Of a DNA stretch of 64,000 nucleotides, positions 51,573 through 63,148 are shown piece after piece. Positions within the stretch are counted from its first letter, which is position 1. Each line of letters opens with the position of its first letter. The DNA comes from Marsupella aquatica. Lineage: Eukaryota; Marchantiophyta. The notes under the pieces were generated by a model that was not told where the DNA came from, did not search any database, and worked only from the letters and a program-made list of their open reading frames with translations. The translations under genes and the position numbers were made by a program. The stretch covers positions 17,422,001 through 17,486,000 of the forward strand of contig OZ316898.1 of assembly GCA_973895155.1 (NCBI GenBank), read 5' to 3'.

Positions 51573-52898
51573 TTAATCCAAGTCCAAAATGCCCAAGTTG
51601 GATACGATAATCTTCAGTTGTTCCACGAAGTCTGACCCTGTGGCGAACTCAGTGAGTAAGCCAACTGCAAGCCCGAACATAACCCACCTGCAACAGGGAC
51701 AAATTCGCATAACTTCAGCACATCCCATCGACAACGGTAACAATTACGTGCTGTTATCATGCTTTGAATCTACAGCAAGTTACTACCTACAGTAGATAGC
51801 CCACGAAGATCTTCTTCGGGAGTACAGCAGAGCTAAAATGCAAGACTTCGGTACTAAATTACGTGCTGTAATCATGCTCTGAACCTACAGCACGACAGTA
51901 CTACAGGACCTAGCCCTCGAAATTCTTCAGTAGTAGAGCAGAAGTGAAATGCAAGACTTCGTGAGGGATGGGTTGCACAAACAGTTTTTCTACCCTTCAT
52001 TGAGCTACGATGAAGAGGGTCCTCGAGAACCAATAATTGATAGAAGCCGGGAAGTACTGTAAATTTGAGATAAAGAAATCATTCCGTGGTGAGCTGCAAC
52101 TTTGAGGTCCGAATTAGCTGCCCCCGTTATTAGTGAGCAATGTGAATGGCAGATGCTTGATCACCAATTTCAAACTTCTACAGATAGGGTGGAAAGGAAC
52201 CAAGGAAAACATTGACCCCGCATTTCCGTCTACACAGGGAATCTGTTGGGAGCGATTATGGTGGAGCAGGAATTTGGTCATGGGAGTCGCATTGTGCTCA
52301 ACGTGGAGCTAGCAGGACAACAATTCGCTCTGAAAGGGCTATCCAGGAAGGATATGGAATGAGCTCGGACAGGTGAGACTTGATGCCAGAAACCAATGCC
52401 AGAAACCAATGCCAGTTGAAGAAAGCTGCCTGCATACAATCCCATTAAATTGTTTCATTGAATAAGCGAAAATCGTTCTCACCTCCCATTGGCGATCTCG
52501 TTCTTCTTTGTCCAGCCAAAAATGCGTTGTTGGGAAGTTTGGTCTTCGTATTTCTTATCTAGAAAGTAATCTTGCATCTCCTTGGCTCTTTGCCTCTGGA
52601 ATTCGATGGTGACCCCCGAGGCCTTGCTGCTGCTGCTGGACGGCATTGCTGGCGGAGCAGCAGGAGCAGCGGCAGAGAGATCCACCGCTGGTGGCGTCGA
52701 CGGTGTGGGTGGTGAAGGCGGCGGAAGAGTAGAAGGAGACGCTGGTGGCGCATTCAGAGAAGGCCTTCTCAACGGTCCTTCGGATTTGGAACACCTGATG
52801 ACGACCCTGTGATTATTAGTGTGACATTTGGAGGTGGCCGAAGAGATGGAGAATGCTGCTGCCCCCAAAGCGGGGTGCAGAAGGAGCGAGGATGTCAT
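51573..52898 (-). CDS. OHP2: one-helix protein 2 (OHP2), plastid
   Basis: Single-helix LHC-like thylakoid protein that works with OHP1 and HCF244 in photosystem II reaction-centre assembly (family knowledge). Exons 52898-52483 and 51687-51573 join in phase (split codon AG|G) into 176 aa. Residues 1 to about 35 look like a chloroplast transit peptide rich in Ser and Ala. CSKSEGPLRRPS follows, as in OHP2 homologues, then a Pro-rich linker and VTIEFQRQRAKEMQDYF. The chlorophyll-binding helix crosses the intron: EIANGRWVMFGLAVGLLTEF, ending ATGSDF and a tail to DLD. ATG at 52896-52898 was chosen because it gives the transit peptide; the longer upstream open frame reads through a 5'UTR intron. The gene looks intact. 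Confidence 0.95.
51744..51966. repeat. tandem duplication of about 113 bp in the OHP2 intron
   Basis: Two copies starting aattacgtgctgt (51744 and 51857) and ending atgcaagacttcg lie within the 51688-52482 intron. Confidence 0.8.
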
Positions 52899-52948
52899 CT
52901 TGCACGAACCAGAGCTATCCTTGCACGCGTGATCCCTCCCTCCGTTCC

Positions 52949-53023
52949 CTGCAAATAAAAACAGTCCACAAATATCATTCACGGTGACAAAATCGGACTG
53001 GCGCATATCGAGACAATTCCTAC
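52949..53023 (-). other. probable 5'UTR intron of OHP2
   Basis: On the minus strand, donor GTAGGA after 53024 and acceptor TTTTTATTTGCAG before 52948 define a 75-nt intron, 50 nt upstream of the start codon. The acceptor is strong. Inferred only from signals. Confidence 0.6.
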
Positions 53024-53024
53024 C

Positions 53025-54088
53025 TTCTGCTATGGATAACACCAACTTGCCACTCAATTGCCCTCAAAACCCATCATCAATTGCTCTTCCATTACGATGA
53101 TTGATACACACCACCACCACCGAAACCGCTCCTCTCGTCTGATTGGATCGACCTTTCGATCGACCCGCGACGCAACCACGCTGCACGCACCCAGAGAGGA
53201 GAGAGAGAGATGTCTCGAAAGGAGACTTACTGCAAGCTACACGGCCACCGGATGGCTGTCGTCCATAGCACCAACCGACCCACCCACCCAGCAAGCAAGC
53301 AAAGCACGCACGCACGCAAAACAAAGGCAGAGGAAGAAAGAGAAGACAAGAGGGGAGGAGAGAAGAGACGACAGAGAGCAGAGGGCGACAGAAATCAGAG
53401 TGAAGCACACCACCGCTCAGTCGAGCAAATCAGCACCAGTCTCTCGGATGAAAGTCGATGAAATCAGTCCGAGACGGAATTCGAGGCGATGGTGTGGCTC
53501 TGTTTGCTGGTTGCTGTGCGGGCCCCTCTCTGTGGATGAGGGCCTTGCTCTGCGGTCTTGGCCACGTGTACTTTCTCTGACTGCTAATACAGCTTCTTCA
53601 GTCGTTTGGAAAGGTTAGACCAGGAAAAGTCGACGCGATGGAGTTGGGAGGTCGACGCCATGGATGCTGAGTCGCTGAGAGGCACAGAGAGCGGAAGGGA
53701 GGACAGAAAGCTTGGCCGGTGGCGATGGCGATGGTGGAGGAGGAGGAGGAGGAGCATCCACGAACGGGAGCGATGGTCACACACGGCAAACAACAATGGA
53801 TGGCGTCGCGGAGGATGATGACGGTGCTTTTTTTTCTCCCAAACAACCCTGCCTAAGTGCACAGCCGATAAGTACAATCTACCTATTATTGGTATCTTTC
53901 TATCTATTACTGGACTATCTCTGGTGATGGACATTTTTTAGACTACTGTAGGGACGATCAGATATGCGTGTGCGCTGTGATATAAGTTAATTATTGTTCT
54001 TTCCAAATTGTAGCGCAATGTTATGTTATGTTATGAGCAATTACTCTAGATTCTTTGTTTCCTTTAAAAACAATCTGAATACTGAAAA
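53025..54088 (-). promoter_or_regulatory. OHP2 upstream region with a G-box
   Basis: Reading leftward into OHP2, it holds a CACGTG core at 53563-53568 (gccacgtgta context), a light- and stress-response element common in plant photosynthesis promoters, about 0.54 kb upstream of the inferred leader exon. A GGA/GGC-rich low-complexity tract lies at 53710-53760. Open frames on both strands here are low-complexity and unsupported. Confidence 0.45.
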
Positions 54089-54230
54089 TGTTGAGGAATG
54101 ATGTGGGAAATGATAATGAGATTCCTCTCTATAGAATGAATGGGTGCATCTCTTTATATAGTCTTCGTCCGAGTTATCCTATACGGTAACTATGGTTAAG
54201 GTAACCATGGAGTCTAGTTAGGGTATAACA
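54089..54230 (-). repeat. 3' LTR of the non-autonomous element
   Basis: 142 bp, TG...CA, preceded on the minus strand by the polypurine tract near 54231-54243. Confidence 0.93.
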
Positions 54231-55809
54231 TTCCCCCTTGGCTATATAATGATAACTATGTAGACAAAAAGTCTTCTAACTAGATTATCATGCTTATAAA
54301 CATGGCATGATTTGAGTACAAATGAGGAAGGTACTGCCTCGTTAAAACCTTTAACAGCTTTAAAAAACTCTATCAGGGTAACAGAGAAAAAAAATATCTC
54401 AGCTCTAAAGGAAAAAGAGTACAGCCCTGTCGGTCCTCAAGTGAATCCGGTGGTATGTGGAGTTAACAGCAACAACTCCACTCCGTCAAAATGAACAAGT
54501 TGTCGTATGCTCAACGGCTCAACAACAACTCGACATGTCTCCAAATCGCTCACCATCACGCATACATCCGCACATACATCCTCGCATCGAATACAATTTA
54601 AAACACATATGAAAAATGGTTAGTAATTAAGTTATTATCATAAAATCACTTGTTCGTGGCTCATCTGTGCAAAGTGTAAAGTATAATAATAAATAATGTC
54701 ATCTCGTGCAACTGAGTGCGTAAAGTATGGGATGTAAAAAGTCCAAAAAATATGATCTCCCCCTCAAAACAAGGTTGCGAGGAATATATTATTCTCGTAA
54801 AACTCAAATATCGAAACTCTCCCTTAGAGTTCAAGGACTCCTAATTAGATTCTTAAATAGAGGGTTCTTGTGCAAAATGCACAATTCGCAAACGTGTGTA
54901 GTCTTCACACAAAGAAATCTCTCAACCTTAGATTTCAAAAAACATGTAGTATCAAATAGTTTTTATGTGAAAAATAATCTGCAGCACCAAAGGGTGTGCA
55001 TTCACAACACCAGCGGGTGTGTGTATAATATGGCACGTCTGCCCTGCACGTCTGCAGTTCTCATATTTTGACAAAAAGTGTCAAGTCAATATAACTTCAC
55101 AAATAACCCTGTGGAATCCAAACATTCAGTCGAACGTCCATGTGTGTCATAGCACAGAGAAATGCTAGCTCAAAATGATTCGCTATCTTGCGGAGGTAAA
55201 GTGGTATTCATAAACGTCAAACAACTCCGCATAAAAATAGTTTAGAGCTATTGATAGTCAAAAGATCCCACTTAATGACCAAGTACCAAAATGTACTCGT
55301 AGTGGGTAAATCAAGTGTGATTGGGGTTTGAGAAAATAAACTTTCTCCCCCTAAATATGCATTTTATGCATATATTATAGTTGAAAGCTAGAATTAAGTT
55401 GGACCGGACAAAGTTATGGGGTTTGCCCATATTAACCCCTCATTACTCATTCTGATTTGAGTTTACTTTGGGTTTCTAAATATTCGCAGTTAAACCCCTA
55501 AAGGGTTATTGATTATCCGCTTTTGGATATGGCCGGAAACTAAGGTCATGGAACTAACCTGAAGTACTGTACCTTAGATTATTCTGGATCTTTCGTGAGA
55601 AACATATCTGCCATCGATCACTGGATCTCAGAAAATCTATACCTTACCAAAATACCTCAAAAACTAGGTCATAGAGCATGGTTAAAGGTATGGTATTAGT
55701 TCCATACTTAAAAACTATCATCCCACCAAACAATGGCTATAAAAGCTCTCGTTTGAGTTGTTTATGGTGTAAAGACCATGAGGATAAGACCCTTAAGTAA
55801 GATATTGCC

Positions 55810-56290
55810 CTAATGTAGGGTGTAAATGGGTGTAAACCCATGTCAATTGGTGTAAAAGTTGTAAATGGTCAATTTACACACAAAAAGTGTATGGACCAAA
55901 GTTTACTCCCCCTGATGGTGTAAATTGGTGTAAACCAGTGTAAATTCTATAAGCAAGTGTAATCTGGTGTAACCAGTGTAGACAAGTATAAACCCAATGT
56001 AAAGCATGGGATTATACAATGGTAAGACATACACCAGTGTAAACTGGTGTCATGAGGTATAATCTAGGATGGTATCATTAGGTGTAAACTAGGGGTGTAA
56101 AATGATGTAAAAACCATTGTGTGATTGAAATGGGTGTAATAACCACTTTGTAAATGGAAAGTAGAGGTATTTGGTATAAAACCATTATTTCCAATGTGCA
56201 AAGTCAAGTAAGGGTGGTATGACATGTAAATATGTCAAATGCATGTAAAGCATGTGTTGCACATGTAAGGCATGCTAATGTATGCAAATT
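55810..56290. repeat. degenerate tgtaaa / ggtgtaaac array inside the LTR element
   Basis: Dozens of short repeats such as ggtgtaaaccagtgtaa follow each other with variable spacing, then shift to atgtaaagcatgt. Low complexity, within the interior of the LTR element. Confidence 0.8.
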
Positions 56291-57478
56291 CAACAAGTGA
56301 CATGTAATTTCCCTAAACCAGTTGATGCATTTATGGATAGTTTTTCAAAAATGAAGAATTTGCACTGAAACACATGGGATTCTCTTGTCTTTGGATAAGT
56401 GCACCCAAGCATTTGTATTTCAGAAACTCTTTACTATACTGTGCATTTAATGAGGGTTGCACTTATCTGGTGTTCGAGTTTTTCTCGAGGATTTTGAGAT
56501 TGAATGTTGCATGTTTAAGTCACTCATGTGTGTCTCTTGAAATCTCACTTGTCGCTTTGGCTCATTCTTTGATTGCGATCAGCTTCTCAGGCTCATTCTT
56601 GGACAGGCACAACATTCCATATTTAGGATTCAGAAAATGCTATCAGATCTAGACCCCACAACGATGATTCATTTCTTTCGCTGGATGCCATCTCCCATAC
56701 GTTCACAACCAAAGCCAAGATGTTCTTACTCCACGACATTTGCTTCTATCTTCTCCAATTTGATACGACTGTATCAAATGGCTCTTATTGGAATCTTCAT
56801 TGAATCAGCAAACGACCAATTCAACATCCATGTTTGGCCTCTTGTAATGCATGTACTTCACTCGATCGTGTGTAATGGGCATTTACTTTCATCCTTTATG
56901 GCTCGCAGATCGACCAACAAGAAACTGTCAGCGGTTGAGAAACATTGTAAAATTCAGGGAAAGAGAAGGCGCCTGCGTTCGTCCCTTATGAGGTTAGGGT
57001 TTTGAAAAAATTTCTTATGATCCCGATCGGGTCCTGATTTTCTCTCGATCCACCCGGCTTCAACTCATCGCCTCGAGTGATTTAGGTTGATCTGGCCTGG
57101 TTGGGTAGAAGGAAGCAGCGCGGCTGAACTTGATCTCTCTTGCCTCAGCCATAGCTTTCCACTTGACTCAAATCATTGCCTTGAATACTGCTTTCCCACA
57201 CGATCTTCAGAATCACCCTTCAAAACAAAATTTCTTTTGATCATATCACAGCCTTCATAAGCTTGCTCTCGGCGCGACCACAATGCTACATCCTGTCGTT
57301 GCTTCAACGTGACTCATGTTCTCTTGGTGGTTCAAACTACTAGCCTTCTCACTCCCAATTCAATTATCCTCCATAACTTGGAAATCCTTAAGAGAACATT
57401 CATTCATCATAGCCATAGAGAAATTCCTAAAAAAAATTCATGATCAAGCTCAACTGGTCTAGAGTCGTGCTGATAACG

Positions 57479-57620
57479 TGTTGAAGAATGATGTGGGAAA
57501 TGATAATGAGATTCCTCTCTATAGAATGAATGGGTGCATCTCTTTATATAGTCTCCGTCCGAGTTATCCTATACGGTAACTATGGTTAAGGTAACCATGG
57601 AGTCTAGTTAGGGTATAACA
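57479..57620 (-). repeat. 5' LTR of the non-autonomous element
   Basis: 142 bp, TG...CA, followed on the minus strand by the primer-binding-site-like sequence at about 57462-57478. Confidence 0.93.
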
Positions 57621-59760
57621 GAAAATTTATAATTGTTTCGCATAAAAATGCTTGGAAGATCCTAGATTATACATTTTAAATTTCATATGTATATTGAGAC
57701 GTCAATTGTACAAGAAATCCTTTATATGAAATTGAGACGTCAATTGTACAAGAAATCTTGAATCCTACAAGGACTTCTTCACATGGACTGGGTCCCTCAA
57801 AATGCTATGTGGGCATTATAGTTACGGACCCCACTAGAGGTCACTTCCAAAATTTGAGACTCCACAGTGTGCCATGTCATCAAGACACACTGCAAACAGG
57901 TACGGATTGGTTTACAAAATAAAATTGATTCAACATTTGTGTCTGTGGCATGATTTTGGTAAAATTGAGGACGCCATGCTGTAAACCTTGATGTAAAAAT
58001 ATTTGAAAAATAACCGTTTTATTTACCCTAGGTAACAGACTGTTCAATTAGTAGGAGATCCACCTTTCATGTTTTTACCCTGAGTAACCGATTGCCCACC
58101 ACATTCTGAATTGTGTTTCAATTGAATAATAACTAAATCTCTCTCCATAAGTTGATCTGATGACAAAGTAATCGTGACAATTTTGTCGATCTTCTGTTGC
58201 CATGAAGGAAGAAGTGGACATGATTCTATGTTGGATCACTCAGCGCTCCTTTCCATGGCATCATCATTGCAGTTCCTAACTCAGTGATGCCTCTCGCTAC
58301 TATTAGATTGTCCAACGCATGAGGCACGAGCGAACGAAAGAGAAGCAAGCTTAGCAGGGTCCAATAAGGGCCTTGTCTACGTGACTTTTCAATCTCAATA
58401 CTATATAACACATTTATCTATATCAATAACTATCTACTTTTCAATCTCAATCAAAATAGATGGGGGTCCACGAACTAAGTAGGGCCAAAGTTTTTGGAGT
58501 TTAGACTACTTCTCAAAGTGGGATTTTGAAATTACCTCTTAGGCTCTTCTCAGTCTTGCAGTATACTATGAAATGCACTACCTACCACCTTTTTTGGTCA
58601 GGAAACAGTCTAGTACTTTAAATGGATCTCTAGGTCAGGTACTATAAGACACAAAAACAAATATGACGGGTCAAAGTTTTGCCTCTAGCTCTTCTGGATT
58701 TTCACTCAATTGAACATAACTAAACACACCTATGAATGCCCCCTCTTTTAGTGCCCTTCAAAATATATTTTGTGTCCTTTAAAAATCCTTATTATTTTAA
58801 AATATTAGCATAGACCTATTTACAGAGCCCTTTGAATCATTGTAACAGACCTAATTTGACATTGTATATAGCCTTTGCATGGTAGAAAAAACTGATTGTG
58901 TTCATACTTTGCTATGTTGGCCCTTTACTATGAACCAAAATTTACTCTATGCACAACTAAAAGTCATAAAACCGAGCATAAAACTGCCACATTGTAGCAA
59001 TACAAGTTAGGATAATCATTTTATTTAATATATCACACTTATTATGGAGCTCCATGGGAAGTTTTTTCCAAAATCCTTGGAAGCACATGCAGTCACATCA
59101 GCACTATTGGTCACAAACAAAAATGGTTTGTTACGCAAAAAGCACCAAACAAGCCTGTGTGTGTTTGAACCAGTCATAGAAAAACAATTAGACCTTGTAA
59201 TTGGAAAAACAATTAAAAACTGAAAAATAACATTTCAAATAAACAAAGAAAGGGGTGAAAATGGGATAAAAGGAAATAACCTTTGGATGGGTTGTGATTG
59301 ATATCTCCGTGTTTTCCATTAGATTGTATGAGTTTTCTATTTAATTAGCAATTTGGGGAATAACCATGAGTAAAAAGAAATTATTCAACTACTGTAACAT
59401 TTACCAAGCTAACTTAGAAAACCATTATGTTAGTACTATGGAAAAAAGAAACACCAAGGTAACATAGGAAACTCTTTAATAACTACTATGGATAAAGGAA
59501 TACCAATATAATGTAATTAAGAAACCCTTTGGCTTCTATAGCATTTTGCATGCACTTCTCCCATGAATAATCTACTTGTTTTTCCCTCTCATCTCCATAT
59601 TCAAACCTAATCCATATGCAACTCTTCATGTGCTCTAACTTCATGTGCTCATGGCAAATGACAGAGTCTTCTGATTAGGTCTTAGGTCTTTGAGCTCCTG
59701 GCTATGGAGTTCAGACTATAGCACAGTTTTTGCGCCACTGCGACTACCCTCCCGCACTCA
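57621..59760. other. gene-free stretch with dispersed repeat copy B
   Basis: 57826-58005 is the partner of the repeat at 43030-43225. The rest is AT-rich and shows no gene. Confidence 0.45.
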
Positions 59761-59764
59761 GTTT

Positions 59765-60330
59765 TTCTCGGAATCCAGTTTTCTCAGTTGCATTAGCTTG
59801 CTCTTGCCGAGGCTCATCAAATCGATTTAAAACACGTCCAAAATGGTGTCGTATCGACATACTTATGGTCACATTCGTTTTCGCCATTTTTCAGTCGTTT
59901 TTCTGCGATTTTTGTCTTCCTTTCGACGGTCATATCTCGGTCAATCTTTCACGGATTTCAGATTTCTCAAGTGCTTTGTATAGCTCTTCTCCGGGAGAAT
60001 CAGATTGATCCCAAGAGCGGTCCAATTGGTCTCCTATTGCCCCGATTGGACTTTGATTAGCTCTCATGTTTTTTCTTCAATTTCCACCGTTCTCACTTTC
60101 AATTAGCTTTGGGGTCTTGTAGCAGTTCCTCATTCACGGAATCCGGCATTCTCATGTGATTTGGTCAGCTCTTGTCCGGGAGTGCAACATTTATCCCTAC
60201 CACGGTCCTTTTGGTGACATATCAACCACTTTCGGCTCCGATTACAATTCTGATTTACTCCTCCATTTTTGGTGACGGTTTTCCCTGATCAGCTTTGGAG
60301 CATTCCTGTCTTGCCACATTTCTCCTCCAA
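59765..60330 (+). repeat. degenerate repeat of about 185 bp upstream of the retrotransposon ORF
   Basis: The block cgga(a/t)(t/c)c.g..ttctca..tg followed by agctcttgtccgggag-like sequence recurs at 59769, 59952 and 60137 (spacing 183 and 185 bp). A further pair, agctttgg at 60105 and 60291, keeps the same period. Diverged but co-linear, possibly 5'UTR of the non-LTR element. Confidence 0.7.
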
Positions 60331-60661
60331 TTGGTGGTTGCCTTTCTTCTTCAGTTCTGACAAGGTGGTTTTTGCCAAGTTTAGTGGACCAGTTTGCATT
60401 CCACCATCTTTGGGAGCTGTAGCAACACGCTCAAATCAGCGGAGAGATATTCACTCGCATCGACTCCTCAACGGACACATCGACGAGTGCTCCAGCTTTG
60501 TTCCCGGCTGTGCCTGCACGTGCTCAACGGTTTTCTAGGCTACCGGTGGCGCCGCTTCTCGGATTTTGACGCGGTGGGCTCTCTCCATAGCCTTCCCTTT
60601 CTTTTCACATGTCTTGGTTGGGCCTTTTGTCGTTTCTTGATGCACTTTTGCTTTTATCGGG

Positions 60662-61431
60662 TTGCGACCTGTCATGTCTACGTTGAGAGTGTTGGCGCGG
60701 GGCAAGCGCCCAGCCCCCCCACACAGTTCTCCCCCATCCTCCCCCCCGCCTCGTGGTCGCCTTTGTGTTTTCTCTTCTTCATTGGATCTCTCTCATCTTC
60801 GTGATGACCCCATGCCCGATGTTCTGCCAGTCCCCCCAGTCTACTGCCCACCCCATCGACGCCCTGGCTCCTCTCCCCACCCCATTCCCCCTCCACCCCT
60901 CCAGCATCCCCCTCCGGCCTCTTCATCCACGTCGGTTCCCCCCCACCTCCTGTCCAGTCGTTCCCTGCTCCCTCCCCAGACGAGCGTCCCCTGCATACTT
61001 GTCCTGAGTGTGGCTGGGTTGGCCTCTCCCTTCCTCATCACCGCGGGCGGGGCCGGTGCCAACGTCGCCAGCAAGCACAATCCCAGCCCCAGCCCCCTCT
61101 TGACCCAGTTAGCTCTGCCCCTCCTTCCTTGGAGGCTTCCGAGCAGGCATGGAGTTGGGTTCGCTCTCCAGACCCCCTTCCAGCCTACCATCCAGGGTAC
61201 ATTAGACCTCGCCTTTATAACCACATCCCACTAGCGTTGCGCCCATTAGTTCGGTCATCCTTGTTGCAACTCATGCAGCTTATCTTGGCGCATCCTATCG
61301 AGGTCTCCTATTGGTCTTTACTCATGCTTTTTCCACAGTGGACTCTTACCCTCCCTAGTCACGGTGGTCGCGTGGGTCATCGTGAGACTGCCTCTCGTAT
61401 CCATCGTTTTCTGCGGGGAGATTGGGAATAG
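60662..61431 (+). pseudogene. retrotransposon N-terminal region with zinc finger
   Basis: From 60662 one frame gives a Pro/Ser-rich stretch. The adjoining frame, open through 61428, carries CPECGWVGLSLPHH...C (about 61000-61060), then a region with YHPGYIRPRLYNHIPLALRP and ends at TAG 61429-61431. That stop is in frame with the reverse transcriptase segment, so it is a nonsense change within one long protein. The zinc finger is expected to bind target DNA. Confidence 0.7.
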
Positions 61432-61479
61432 CTTCAGGAAAAGTACTTTCTTCGAGCCTGTTCCTTTACTACCCGTGCT

Positions 61480-62790
61480 TTGTCTGACCCAGCTCGCCAC
61501 TCTCATCCTCCAGAGCACAGACGCCTTCGTCACTCTTGTCGTTTAGCCCAGGCTGGTGAATATCGTCGTGCGGTCCAGGCCCTTTCTCCCACCACACCAG
61601 CCCCCCCTGGCGAGGTCACCTTGACGGCCCTTCAGGATCTCCATCCGCAGCCCTATGATCAGCTCCCTTTGTTCGTGGAGGATTTTGAGTCTGAGGAGGA
61701 TCTTCAGTTTAGTAGAGACCACTTCACCTATGCTTTCCTCCATGCTCCGTGTTGCGCGGCTGGTGGCCCCTCTGGCTATGTCTTTGAGCATTTTCGTGAT
61801 TTATTCCCCCCTGAGGATCCTCAGTCTGGTTTTTCAGTTTTCTTCTCCTTTTGCCAGTGCATTGCTGCCGGGCGTTTGCCTCCTCCCGTCTCTCGGCTTT
61901 TGAGTGCTTCTCGTTTATTGGCCATGGCTAAGTCTTCACCGGGTGTTCGGCCCATAGCTATTGGAGAGGTTTTTCTTCGTTTGGTGTCTCGCACACTTTC
62001 ATCGCAGTATCGCTCTGCACTATCGGATCATCTCTCTCCACATCAGTTTGCAGTGGGCGTTCCTGGCGGTTGTGAGACAGTTATTGCGGGTATTCGTACT
62101 ACCTTGGACCTCCACCCTGATTGGGTTGTCCTCCAGGTTGATGTCTCCAATGCTTTCAATACGGTTTCTCGGGCAGCAATTTTTCGTGCTTTGAGGGCAG
62201 CGGATCCAGACATCCAGTCCCTTATCCCCTTTGTCTATTGTTTTTATGGGTTCGAGGCCCCCCTTTTCTATAGTCATCACACCTCTACAGGAGTGTATAC
62301 CACTCTTTCTTCTACAGAAGGTACACATCAGGGTGACCCTTTGGGTGGGCCTCTTTTTGCCATTGCCCATTTTACTGCTTTACGAGAAGCCTTCGCGGCC
62401 CACCCCCAGTGTATCTTCCCCTCCCTTTCAGATGACACCCACATCATTGGTCCACCTGTTGCTGTTACTTCTGCCCTCGCCACCCTTTCCACCCATTTGT
62501 TGGGCCTCGGCTTACGAGTTCAGCCGGTGAAGAGTCGTGCATGGAGTCCAGCTGGGTTACCCTCTGATCTTGCGCTTCCCCCTGGGTTCTTATGTCCAGC
62601 CGATGGTCTTCGGGTCCTTGGCTCCCCAGTCGATACCGCCTCCTTTTGCTCATCTTTCATTGCTGACGCTCTCCAGGCTGCCTTAGCCCCTACTCCTATG
62701 CTCCCTAAGTTAGCAGACTCTCAAGCAACATTTGGGTTGTTGTTGAGATCCCCCTACCGAGGATCTTTATCTACACCTCCGAGCGTTTGA
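61480..62790 (+). pseudogene. reverse transcriptase segment
   Basis: 436-aa open segment. Motif A is VDVSNAFNTVSR (Asp221), motif B THQGDPLGGPLF, motif C LSDDTHI (Asp318-Asp319) and motif D VKSRAWSP. The catalytic aspartates are all present; the residue before DD is Ser rather than the usual Ala or Tyr. The end (STPPSV) is an artefact: the continuation EDLYLHLRAFDVSIRE lies one frame over. It would copy the element's RNA at a nicked target site. The true protein begins upstream, past the TAG at 61429. Confidence 0.9.
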
Positions 62791-63148
62791 TGTCTCCATT
62801 CGTGAGACTTTGGCCTCTCTTTTAGGGCCAGGTACTTTACTCTCATCTCCGTGGCTTCATCGACAGCTCAGTCTTCCTATTTCTCACGGTGGTTTTGGGC
62901 TTACTTCCACTGAGCGCCTTGCACCTTTGGCCTTCTTGGGCGCGTGGGCGGCCGCCTTCTCATTGTTGGCAGATCGTTTCCTTATCGAGGATCAACCTTT
63001 TTTACTTTCATCTCTCATGGAGGTCGAGGAGGGTTCCCTCCCATTTCAGGTTCATTTGCGCACGGCGTGGTCATCATTACCCAATCCTATTCGAGCTGCG
63101 TTACCTTCATTCCAGGAGTTTTTATCCTTGGACCCCGTCCGTCTTTAG
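62791..63148 (+). pseudogene. retrotransposon region between RT and endonuclease
   Basis: Open frame in the shifted register, including TLASLLGPGT, SLPISHGGFGLTS and AFLGAWAAAF, typical of the linker after the RT thumb in these proteins. It ends in TAG 63146-63148, after which the same frame remains open to the end of the window. Confidence 0.75.

Larger units (their letters stand above)
54089..57620 (-). mobile_element. non-autonomous LTR retrotransposon with short LTRs
   Basis: Identical-length 142-bp direct repeats at 54089-54230 and 57479-57620 differ at two positions and start TG / end CA. They are flanked by the 5-bp duplication gaaaa (54084-54088 and 57621-57625). Read on the minus strand, the 57479-57620 LTR is followed at once by gttatcagcacgact, a Copia-like primer-binding site. 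A polypurine tract aagggggaa precedes the 54089-54230 LTR. The interior (3.2 kb) has no gag or pol frame on the minus strand, so it must move in trans. Size and LTR length fit a TRIM/LARD-type Copia derivative. LTR similarity indicates a fairly recent insertion. Confidence 0.93.

Noticed and set aside
52479-53057. 192-aa minus-strand open frame as the full OHP2 protein
   Set aside because: Its first 50 or so residues read through a 5'UTR intron, and its end reads past the GT donor at 52482-52481. The real start is 52898 and the second exon is at 51687-51573.
54727-57005. Plus-strand open frames inside the LTR element as genes
   Set aside because: The element is oriented on the minus strand and these frames have no gag, protease, integrase or RT motif.
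60841-61224. 127-aa minus-strand Gly/Arg-rich frame
   Set aside because: It is the shadow of the Pro-rich retrotransposon N-terminus on the plus strand.
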